Source: Nitrospiraceae bacterium (GTDB lineage: Bacteria; Nitrospirota; Nitrospiria; Nitrospirales; UBA2166). From it: 7,319 nt of DNA. Both the position numbers and the translations under genes were made by a program. Shown one piece after another: positions 1 to 5,900 of the stretch. Every line of letters starts with the position of its first letter. Position 1 is the first letter of the stretch. The notes beneath the pieces were generated by a model, which worked only from the letters and a program-made list of their open reading frames with translations, searched no databases and had not been told where the DNA came from. The stretch covers positions 1 through 7,319 of the forward strand of contig PBSN01000024.1 in assembly GCA_002726235.1 (NCBI GenBank), given 5' to 3'.

Positions 1-149
1 AATGGAGATTCTAAAGGTAGAACTTAGAATTCACAAAAATATTAGTGCCATTATTACAAGAACACGTTTCAAAGTACATTTTTTTAATTCGAATTCAAAC
101 ACAAAAATTTAAATAAAATTACCCAAAGCAAAACCCCCCCAAAATCCCA

Positions 150-178
150 TAGCATTACTAATATTATTAGTAATGTTA
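150..178. repeat. strong AT-rich inverted repeat (hairpin)
   Basis: Arms 150-162 and 166-178 pair over 13 positions with one G.T pair (152/176) around a 3-base centre. The core arms are ATTACTAAT and ATTAGTAAT. A second hairpin with the same ATTACTA/TAGTAAT core follows at 202-221. Confidence 0.8.
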
Positions 179-201
179 AGCCAAAGGAAAAAGCGAAAAA
201 T

Positions 202-221
202 TATTACTAGAAATAGTAATA
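202..221. repeat. 8-bp hairpin with GAAA loop
   Basis: TATTACTA (202-209) pairs perfectly with TAGTAATA (214-221) around a GAAA loop (210-213). It shares its stem sequence with the inverted repeat at 150-178, so the two may derive from one another. No function can be assigned. Confidence 0.75.
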
Positions 222-302
222 TTAACAATGGAGCAAATGAACCGAGATTATTCGGTCGGGTAAGTTGCATGGAATTAAAGGCGGTGTGCGCTTTTTAATA
301 GG

Positions 303-350
303 ATTTTGCGTCAATTTTTTTTTTTTTTGCACAAATTTTACGTCAATTTT
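303..350. repeat. 16-bp direct repeat flanking a T14 run
   Basis: Positions 303-318 and 335-350 are the same 16-base unit (ATTTTGCGTCAATTTT and ATTTTACGTCAATTTT) with one mismatch. The T14 homopolymer (315-328) starts inside the first copy. Replication slippage is a simple explanation. Confidence 0.75.
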
Positions 351-368
351 AATTTTAATTCGGAAGGA

Positions 369-383
369 TGTACATTTTGTACA
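369..383. repeat. paired TGTACA palindromes
   Basis: TGTACA (369-374) and TGTACA (378-383) are separated by TTT. Each is itself a palindrome, so the block can form a small hairpin or a paired binding site. Function unknown. Confidence 0.5.
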
Positions 384-408
384 CAAAGATTAAGACAAAA
401 ACAATAAT

Positions 409-464
409 TTGATTGTATTTATTATCTAACTCAAAATTGATTGTAATAAATATCTAACTCAATA
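409..464. repeat. 28-bp tandem duplication
   Basis: Positions 409-436 and 437-464 are adjacent copies of one 28-base unit starting TTGATTGTA and containing ATCTAACTCAA. They match at 24 of 28 positions, so this is an old tandem duplication. Confidence 0.8.
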
Positions 465-585
465 TTGGAATATAGACAAAAGTAGAAAAGACAAAAGAGT
501 ATCGAAGACAAGACAGAAACACGCGGGAAAGTAAACGCCCGAACGGAAGAAAAGGTTTAATTCAGACAGGAAGTAGTAACTCTAC

Positions 586-667
586 AATAGTGTCCACTAT
601 TCTAATCAGACGAGACCTGATTAAGTTAGACTGAGTAGAGAATATCGATTAGTTATACCTAATTGAT
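586..667 (+). repeat. three consecutive hairpins before the purine tract
   Basis: Hairpin 1: AATAGTG (586-592) with CACTATT (595-601). Hairpin 2: TAATCAG (603-609) with CTGATTA (617-623). Hairpin 3: ATCGATTAG (644-652) with CTAATTGAT (659-667), one G.T pair. The third ends one base before the polypurine tract. The cluster looks like a structured 3' untranslated segment. Confidence 0.7.
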
Positions 668-668
668 T

Positions 669-679
669 GAAAGGGGGAA
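669..679 (+). promoter_or_regulatory. candidate polypurine tract (plus-strand primer)
   Basis: The run GAAAGGGGGAA is all purine and lies directly before TGTTAG. In LTR retrotransposons an RNase H-resistant purine tract at this position primes plus-strand DNA synthesis at the start of the 3' LTR. Its first nine bases recur exactly at 2852-2860 inside gag. If it is a true PPT, the sequence to its left should be the 3' end of an element. Confidence 0.55.
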
Positions 680-786
680 TGTTAGAGAGATGATTTCAGT
701 GTGAAAAGGGAAAGATTCATGTGTGAATGATATCAAGAAAGTGAGTGTTAAATCATTGAATGTCATGAATGAAATACCCTCTAACA
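680..786 (+). repeat. LTR start with terminal inverted repeat; possible short LTR
   Basis: TGTTAGAG (680-687) is the exact inverse complement of CTCTAACA (779-786). Past a small internal loop, ATTTCA (693-698) also pairs with TGAAAT (770-775). TG..CA ends with a short inverted repeat are typical of LTRs, and copia LTRs often start TGTTAGA or TGTTGGA. A full LTR of 107 bp would be short, and no TGG-type primer site follows at 787, so the true LTR may extend further right with this pairing being internal. The flanks show no 5-bp target duplication. Confidence 0.4.
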
Positions 787-833
787 AGGCAATACTTCCA
801 CAAATACTCAATTCCAATATACCAAATACCATA

Positions 834-928
834 GGAATATAGATAACGAATTATCTCTAAATAAGTTATTTGAAATCATTGGTAAGTACAAAGAGTCTAA
901 ATGAATGTTACATAACATTCTATATTCC
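834..928 (+). repeat. nested inverted repeats in LTR/leader
   Basis: GGAATATAG (834-842) is the exact inverse complement of CTATATTCC (920-928). Inside lie AGATAA/TTATCT (841-846 with 851-856, CGAA loop) and a near-perfect palindrome, GAATGTTA (903-910) with TAACATTC (913-920). The arms overlap by a base or two, so they may be alternative folds rather than simultaneous ones. Confidence 0.6.
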
Positions 929-952
929 TTAACACCAAAAATACGTTAAATC

Positions 953-960
953 TATTTATA
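953..960 (+). promoter_or_regulatory. TATA-like box
   Basis: TATTTATA lies about 460 bases before the gag ATG. In AT-rich DNA such a match is weak evidence. If real, transcription would start near 980-990 and the transcript would carry the very short upstream ORFs at 989, 999 and 1040. Confidence 0.2.
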
Positions 961-980
961 CACATTACACACTATTATTA

Positions 981-1058
981 GTCTTAAAATGCCTTAAAAT
1001 GCCCTCCCAATATTAATAATATTAATATTAAGTCCCAAAATGCCTTAAAACCCTCCCC
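981..1058 (+). repeat. imperfect 26-28-bp direct repeat with AT-rich spacer
   Basis: Positions 981-1008 and 1032-1058 share the pattern GTC, AAAATGCCTTAAAA, CCCTCCC, differing by TT/CC and a 2-base gap. Between them is an AATATTAAT-rich, partly palindromic spacer. The short ORF ATG CCT TAA occurs in both copies (989 and 1040). Confidence 0.7.
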
Positions 1059-1120
1059 CTCTTCAGTGTTTAACACTTTCTAGTACAAAATACAAGTAAA
1101 ATCCTCTAAACCTCAAGCCT

Positions 1121-1160
1121 CCTTCAAAATCCCGAAATAGCCTTCAAAATCCAGAAACAA
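1121..1160 (+). repeat. 20-bp tandem repeat
   Basis: Two adjacent 20-base units begin CCTTCAAAATCC and continue GAAA after one variable base; they differ at about four positions. They lie in the ATG-free leader. Confidence 0.75.
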
Positions 1161-1161
1161 A

Positions 1162-1248
1162 AATATTTTCCGACCCCCACTGTCAAACCCGAAAAGAACA
1201 ATTTTTGTTATTACAAAAATAACAATAATATTTTCTCCGACCCCCACT
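1162..1248 (+). repeat. direct repeat of a CCGACCCCCACT motif
   Basis: Positions 1162-1181 and 1227-1248 share AATATTTT followed by CCGACCCCCACT, the second copy having a CT insertion. Between them is a hairpin with perfect 8-bp arms, TTGTTATT (1205-1212) and AATAACAA (1218-1225). C-rich blocks are rare in this AT-rich leader. Confidence 0.7.
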
Positions 1249-1271
1249 TTCTCGTCGTAAAGGAACAAAAA

Positions 1272-1353
1272 GTGTTTAAAGACAAAACACAAAGTATTTT
1301 TAAAGACAAAAATACTACAGACACAGACAAAAAGTGTTTACAGACAAAACACT
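1272..1353 (+). promoter_or_regulatory. three tandem hairpins with a shared AGAC loop
   Basis: Hairpin A: GTGTTT (1272-1277) with AAACAC (1285-1290), loop AAAGACA. Hairpin B: AGTATTTTT (1293-1301) with AAAAATACT (1308-1316), loop AAAGAC. Hairpin C: AGTGTTT (1333-1339) with AAACACT (1347-1353), loop ACAGACA. A and C lie in a 26-bp direct repeat (1265-1290 and 1327-1352, 25 of 26 identical), whereas B has a different stem but the same loop. AGACA occurs eight times from 1280 to 1379. The place, just before the gag ATG, suits an RNA packaging or dimerisation signal; that role is inferred. Confidence 0.6.
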
Positions 1354-1415
1354 CAGACAAAAGACAAATAAACCAGACATTGTGTAATAAAACTAAACAA
1401 AACAAAGGTAACACA

Positions 1416-2876
1416 ATGCCGGAAGGACTGCTAATTCCGGAAGACAATGAATTGCTTGCGGATTTATCCGACATGCAAATACACTTGTTAGCAAGTGTAG
1501 AAGAAGTAGCGCACGTTAACAAAAGTCGTCAGGAAATCATTGAAAAATTGGTAGAAAAATCAAACAGATTTGACGAAAACAGCGAGTTAAGACTACTTCC
1601 AGCAACAACCCTCAAAAACCTAGCAAGCACATTAGGGTTGTCACAGACAGGCAGTAGGGATAGCATAGCAAAAAGAATTGTTCAACAAGCAAAGGATGCA
1701 GAAAACAACCAACAAGAAAACAACAATGAACACCATGCTTATGATCCGTCTACGATGCCAGCAAACAATCCCAGGTCAATAGAGATTATACCTCTAGAAA
1801 GCATCCAATCAAAAGTAAAAGTGGAAAATTGGATACAAGATATCAAAATAACGGCTCAAGTCCGTCAAGTTGAAGGAATCCTAGACAGTTTGTTAGAAAA
1901 AGAAATTGATGAACAAGGAAGACAAATAATCTACCAAGGATTAAATGGTCTTCAAACACAAACGATGCAACTAATCTTGCAAGGAATCAGGAATTCCTTG
2001 GGTGAAAGTTTAGCTGTAACACTATTTTCTGATTTACGCTCGGGTAAATGCAAAAATAGGCGTGAGTGTATCATTGACTGGGCAAGAGGATACACAGGAG
2101 ACTTAGGAAATGCGATTGAAGCTAAAGCAATCAAAAGTTTCCACGAATTAAGTTTCAAACGCTCAAAAACAGACCTTCACTCATGGGTCTCACAACTACG
2201 CCAGCATGCCACTGACTTTGGCATCACAATTCCAGAAGGAATTGCGCGTGAGTCCATGGTTCGTGAGAAAATTCTCACGAACATAAAAGAAAACGTGAGT
2301 GATACAGTAAAATTAATATTGAATAGTTTTAGATTGAAAGAATGCGTAGACAAAGGGCGCGAGGTCGATGATCTCGTACAACAGCTATCAAAAGAATTCT
2401 TCAAGTTGACAGAGAAAGGAGAACAACAGTGTCAAGTGTTCTCAGTACAATTTCAAGGTCAAGGTGGTAAAAACTCATTCAATACGTTTTACAATGGTAA
2501 AAACAACAGCAATGGTAAAGGAAAAGGGAAAAAGACATTCCCTGGAAAAGGCAGTAAATGGAATAATACTGGATACAATAGTCAAAATCAAGGTTATCAG
2601 AATAATAATAGTAATGCTGGAGACAAATGGTGCACTAGATGCGCAGCCTTTTATTCTGATAACGGATGGCCAATCAATTACAGATTGGTCCAGTCACACA
2701 ATCAAGCACAGTGTAGGATCTCACAGCAGAAAAATGAGAAAAATGCTGGAAACAAACCAAACAAAGGGGGCGGAAAGAACAACACAGTCAAGAAGGATAA
2801 CCACAAGAAAGGCAAAGGAGGTGGAAAAGGAAAGGGAAAAGGTAAAGGGAAGAAAGGGGGTGGTAAAAATTCGTGA
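1416..2876 (+). CDS. gag: Gag polyprotein (capsid/nucleocapsid) of Ty1/copia element
   Basis: This encodes the structural protein that should build the virus-like particle and bind element RNA in the cytoplasm (486 aa). The start is the first ATG in the frame, with A at -3; the open frame reaches back to 1272 but only through a GTG codon, implausible as a eukaryotic start. From this Met, a SAP-like motif lies at about residues 59-90, a helical capsid-like region at about 125-335, a zinc-knuckle-like C-X2-C-X18-H-X4-C at 406-433, and a tail of Gly/Lys repeats from about 450. I did not find a clear copy of the usual copia Gag (UBN2) signature; the capsid assignment rests on position, the HELSFKRSKTDLHSWVSQLR-type helix and the knuckle. 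The frame ends in TGA and stays open in the same frame into pol, so Gag is also the N-terminus of a Gag-Pol readthrough product. Confidence 0.9.
   Translation: MPEGLLIPEDNELLADLSDMQIHLLASVEEVAHVNKSRQEIIEKLVEKSNRFDENSELRLLPATTLKNLASTLGLSQTGSRDSIAKRIVQQAKDAENNQQENNNEHHAYDPSTMPANNPRSIEIIPLESIQSKVKVENWIQDIKITAQVRQVEGILDSLLEKEIDEQGRQIIYQGLNGLQTQTMQLILQGIRNSLGESLAVTLFSDLRSGKCKNRRECIIDWARGYTGDLGNAIEAKAIKSFHELSFKRSKTDLHSWVSQLRQHATDFGITIPEGIARESMVREKILTNIKENVSDTVKLILNSFRLKECVDKGREVDDLVQQLSKEFFKLTEKGEQQCQVFSVQFQGQGGKNSFNTFYNGKNNSNGKGKGKKTFPGKGSKWNNTGYNSQNQGYQNNNSNAGDKWCTRCAAFYSDNGWPINYRLVQSHNQAQCRISQQKNEKNAGNKPNKGGGKNNTVKKDNHKKGKGGGKGKGKGKGKKGGGKNS
1590..1685 (+). other. SAP-like motif in Gag N-terminus
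   Basis: Residues 59-90 of Gag fit the SAP pattern: LKNLASTLGLS, then TGSR, then two spaced hydrophobics and KRI. SAP domains are short two-helix DNA- or chromatin-binding modules of eukaryotic nuclear proteins. Sequence alone suggests but does not prove this fold. Confidence 0.55.
2631..2714 (+). other. atypical Gag zinc knuckle
   Basis: Cys406-X2-Cys409-X18-His428-X4-Cys433 (Gag numbering) keeps the CCHC order and the outer spacings of a retroviral zinc knuckle, but has 18 residues where the classical motif has 4. It sits between Asn/Gly-rich and Gly/Lys-rich segments, as expected for a nucleocapsid region. Confidence 0.6.
2823..2860 (+). promoter_or_regulatory. internal polypurine tract at end of gag
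   Basis: Positions 2823-2842 and 2844-2860 are pure purine, broken by one T. The tract ends with GAAAGGGGG (2852-2860), identical to the purine tract next to the LTR-like start (669-677). It encodes the Gly/Lys tail of Gag, so coding need alone could explain it. It could also act as a second plus-strand primer, as known for Ty1. Confidence 0.35.
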
Positions 2877-2942
2877 CTATCTCGCCATCAGTCGCAAACT
2901 TCAGGTTACTGGAGTAATACAGGAAATACCGATGCGACTGAT
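2874..2942 (+). promoter_or_regulatory. UGA-CUA stop-codon readthrough signal with 3' stem-loop
   Basis: The gag stop TGA (2874-2876) is followed by CTA. After a 10-base spacer, ATCAGTCGCA (2887-2896) pairs perfectly with TGCGACTGAT (2933-2942) around a 36-base loop. A smaller hairpin, TTAC (2906-2909) with GTAA (2914-2917), can form in the loop. UGA followed by CUA or CGG plus a nearby 3' stem-loop is the layout of type II viral readthrough signals such as those of alphaviruses and tobraviruses. The frame downstream is open for 1472 codons. Function in this element is inferred. Confidence 0.72.
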
Positions 2943-5900
2943 CAAGATACAGACGAAAGAAACAATGCTAGCGATGAAGGAACATCATATTACAATGGAT
3001 ACAATGCTCCAATGGGATACAATGCAGACAAATGGAGTATTTACGATGATCCTTCTGATAATGATGATCCGATGGATATAGAAGACGTAACTGAGGAAGT
3101 AGCTAGCGAAAATATGGGAGCAAAAGGTATTACTAATAGAAAACTTAAATTAGTTAAAAAGAGAGAAAAGAAATACAAAGGCGTGTATGTGAGAAGTTCA
3201 AAATTAAACAAAATGTCAGAAGAAGAACAAGTGAGAAAAGCAAAAATCAAATTATCAAAAAGACTTCCAGCTCGATCCAGAAGAGCAGTTAGAAGATTAA
3301 TCCTTTTCTCCAATACAGAATCAATAGATTTAAAGAATACTAAACAATGGAAAGACATTTGTTCATTTTATATGAATAACACCAGAAACAAAACAGGAAC
3401 AAATATAATAGTAGACTCAGGAACAGAATATCATATATTCAGAGACAAAGAAAACTTTAAACAAGCATCAAATGAAAAGATACGTATTAAAGGCGTTTCT
3501 GGTAGTTCATATGGATACAAAGGAGTACTTAAAAACTCAGTATTAGGAACAAATATTTCAGCAGTGTGGTTTAAACAACTTCCTGTTGAATGTCTTCTCT
3601 CGGTAGAACATTTGAAAAAGAGAGGTTGGGAGACAATGTTCATGTTAAAACATGATTTCATTCGTAATGCAAGAAGTGGAGAAATTCTATACCTAAACAA
3701 AGACTCGTCTACGGGCTTACCAGTGATGAAATTAACTTTCTCGAATGAAATACAAGAAACCCAATCTTATATATGTTCACCTTGCGAAGATTCGTATACA
3801 AATATACAAGCCTATAATAATCTACCTAAAAGACTAGTAAAATCAAACAACGGCAAACAGACAAAACGGGGAAAAACACAAACGTCAAGGTTACTTCAGC
3901 ATCAAAGAATGTGCCACATGCATGTGGACGGAGTAACAAGAACAAGATGTTTGGATTGTATGGAAAGTAAGGGCAAAAGGGGAGGCGCGAGTAAAGTAAG
4001 AGATCCCAAATACCGTGTCAGAAACCCCCTTATGCTATTTTCAGCCGACTTCTTTGGCAAGGTTACCCCAACCTCCATCAGAAGTAACAAATGGGTTTTA
4101 TTATTCATATGTGACGAGTGTAATTTCGCACATGCTGAATGTATACCAAAGAAATCTGATGCGCCGCAAGCCTTAGAAAGATTTACCAAACAAATTAGAC
4201 AAAAATGCGGTACAGACAAAGAAGGTAGAACAATGGCAAAGCAACTAATAGTTGCAGGAATCCACACAGACAATGAACCTGTGTTAACGGGTACGAAGTG
4301 GAAGTCAGTGTGCAATCAATTAGGGATAACAGAATTGCATTCAGTTCCATATGTTCCTCAAATGAATGGAACAATAGAAAGATTTGTAGGTACCATGAAA
4401 GACGCACTAAGAACAACATTATTTGGTGTTGATGGTAGAGTGTGGGATTGGGCCTTAGAACATATCATTTCTGTATGGAATATGAAACAACACAGAAAGT
4501 GTGCCAAACACAACAACAATGAAATATGCGCTCCAAACAAAATACTGTCAAATATAAGTGATAATCCTTTTGAACAAGGAAAAACAGACAAACAAAAATA
4601 TTTGCGCAGGTTTGGTTGCTTAGCATTTTTCAAGGCATGCAAAAATCCGAAAGAGATGGAAAAAGAGAGAAACCTCGTCCTCATACCAAAAAGGTTAAGA
4701 GGAATACATCTCGGATTTTCAAACAAGAATAGTGCTTGGATAATAGGTACTATAAATTACGGTGGATACTTCACAGTCTACGAATCCCGCGATGTTTCAT
4801 TTTGCGAGGACATCTTAGTAAATGATGTGAGAGCACTTGATGTAATATCAAATCCAGACCCACCATTCGTTAAAAGTCTCCTGGATAAGCTCAACGTTGT
4901 GGCCGAGAAAGGGAAATCCGTTGGGGCTGAGACGTCGGTCGTAGGGGAAATGCGAGAAATCGTTCCCGAAAACCAGCCGCAGGGTTCAGTCTTATCTCAG
5001 TGGGAAGTGCCGGAAGTTGAGAAAACAATACCATTAGAGACGGTAGAATTTGATCAGCTGAAGATAGAGGCACGAGGAAATCCTGATAGACAATTAGATA
5101 GGAAAATATCTACAAAACCTGAAGAGGTGGATTTCCACAATTCTGATTCCGAAGAAGAGATGGCTAAAGCTCAAATAGACATCCTTCTGGAAGAAAATAA
5201 TACTAAAAGGGCAAAGGAAAAAGAAAAGAAGACAGACACGAATCAGAATAATGGTGCTATGCAGGTGCCTGAGGTTCAATTTGGACCATCTGCAGAAATC
5301 AGGCGTCGGGGTCGACCGCGAGGGTCTAAGGACCAAGTTCAGAGGAACAGACGTACGAAAAGACAAATGCGTACAGAAAAATTAAATACAGCACATGCGA
5401 TGCTCGCGGAGGATGATGGAACCCAAGATTTCTATAGTCACTTTGCTTCATGCGAAGAGGACGAAGAAATAGTAGAAGCAGAAGTATTCTTAGCTAAAGT
5501 AGGTGTCGAATCAAAACCAGGAGACTCCGTAGGAGCAAGCTGGGCATTCTCACCGAACAATCCAGAAAGGCCCAAGTGGATTGAAGCAAAAGACAAAGAA
5601 CAAGCCAGATTAATGGCTTATGAGACATGGAGAAAATTAACTCCAGAAGAAGAAAGCGACTGGAAAAACCGTAAAATTAAAGCTGTACCTTGTGCACTGA
5701 TCTTAAACAGAAAAAGGTGTGGAAGGTACAAAGCAAGACTAGTCGTTTTAGGCAACCGTTGGGAACCAACGGGAGACAACTGTGTATACGCAAGTGTAGT
5801 ATCTCAAGTAGGCAATAGAGCTACATTAGTTCACGCAGCGAAAAATGGATACCATGTAATCCCATTTGACATAGGCAATGCTTTTATAAGAGCGTCAATG

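Larger units (their letters stand above)
1..668. other. non-coding AT-rich region upstream of the LTR-like start
   Basis: I see no convincing gene here on either strand. The region holds a C7 run (134-140), a T14 run (315-328), several hairpins, two direct-repeat pairs, and six copies of AGACA between 393 and 568 (at 393, 474, 489, 506, 511, 564). The same AGACA motif is dense in the gag leader. The last 80 bases are highly structured and run into a purine tract. It may be host flank or, because a purine tract normally precedes a 3' LTR, the 3' untranslated end of a related element lying head to tail with this one. Confidence 0.6.
882..1066 (+). other. candidate 5' leader intron (GT..AG)
   Basis: The donor G|GTAAGTA (from 882) fits the spliceosomal consensus. 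The acceptor CAG (1064-1066) follows a 13-base pyrimidine run (1051-1063), and TATTAAT-like branch-point candidates lie at 1011-1029. Removing 882-1066 would delete every upstream ATG between 901 and 1042. Splicing cannot be proved from DNA alone. Confidence 0.35.
787..1415 (+). other. non-coding LTR remainder and/or gag leader
   Basis: This stretch has no gene. It contains hairpins (834-928), a TATA-like box, a possible intron, short tandem repeats and a triple-hairpin block. The last ATG before gag is at 1040-1042; none occurs from 1043 to 1415, which is unusual in AT-rich DNA and fits a scanning leader on the gag-pol mRNA. The point where the LTR ends and the leader begins could not be set, and no standard primer-binding site was recognised. 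Confidence 0.7.

Noticed and set aside
524-541. CGGG..CCCG hairpin
   Set aside because: Only four base pairs with a 10-base loop; expected by chance.
787-806. Primer-binding site for a half-tRNA directly after 786
   Set aside because: The complement resembles the D-arm of initiator tRNA over about seven bases (GTGGAAG), too little to claim without the host tRNA sequences.
880-897. TGGTA-type primer-binding site after CA at 877-878
   Set aside because: Only the first five bases look like an initiator-tRNA complement; the rest does not fit a usual tRNA acceptor end, and the same bases make a better splice donor.
1272-1415. N-terminal extension of Gag starting at 1272
   Set aside because: The codon at 1272 is GTG, not ATG, and the stretch is the A-rich hairpin repeat. 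ATG 1416 has a good context and is the first ATG in the leader.
1211-1522. Antisense ORF over the leader and gag start
   Set aside because: It is the mirror of the A-rich hairpins and gag codons, with no domain or conserved feature.
2874-2876. TGA read as Trp or Cys under a variant genetic code
   Set aside because: It is the only in-frame TGA in about 1960 codons, while TGG and TGT/TGC are used throughout for Trp and Cys. A reassigned code should show more TGA codons.
2820-2880. Ribosomal frameshift between gag and pol
   Set aside because: Gag and Pol are already in the same frame, so no frameshift is needed.
2464-3081. A 205-codon open frame on the + strand in another frame, overlapping the gag 3' end and spanning the gag stop
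   Set aside because: It follows the purine-rich Gly/Lys codons read out of frame, has low-complexity Lys/Arg/Ile/Met content and no recognisable domain. Gag and Pol in the main frame explain the region.
3902-4315. Antisense ORF of 137 codons within integrase
   Set aside because: It is a shadow of the well-supported integrase reading frame.
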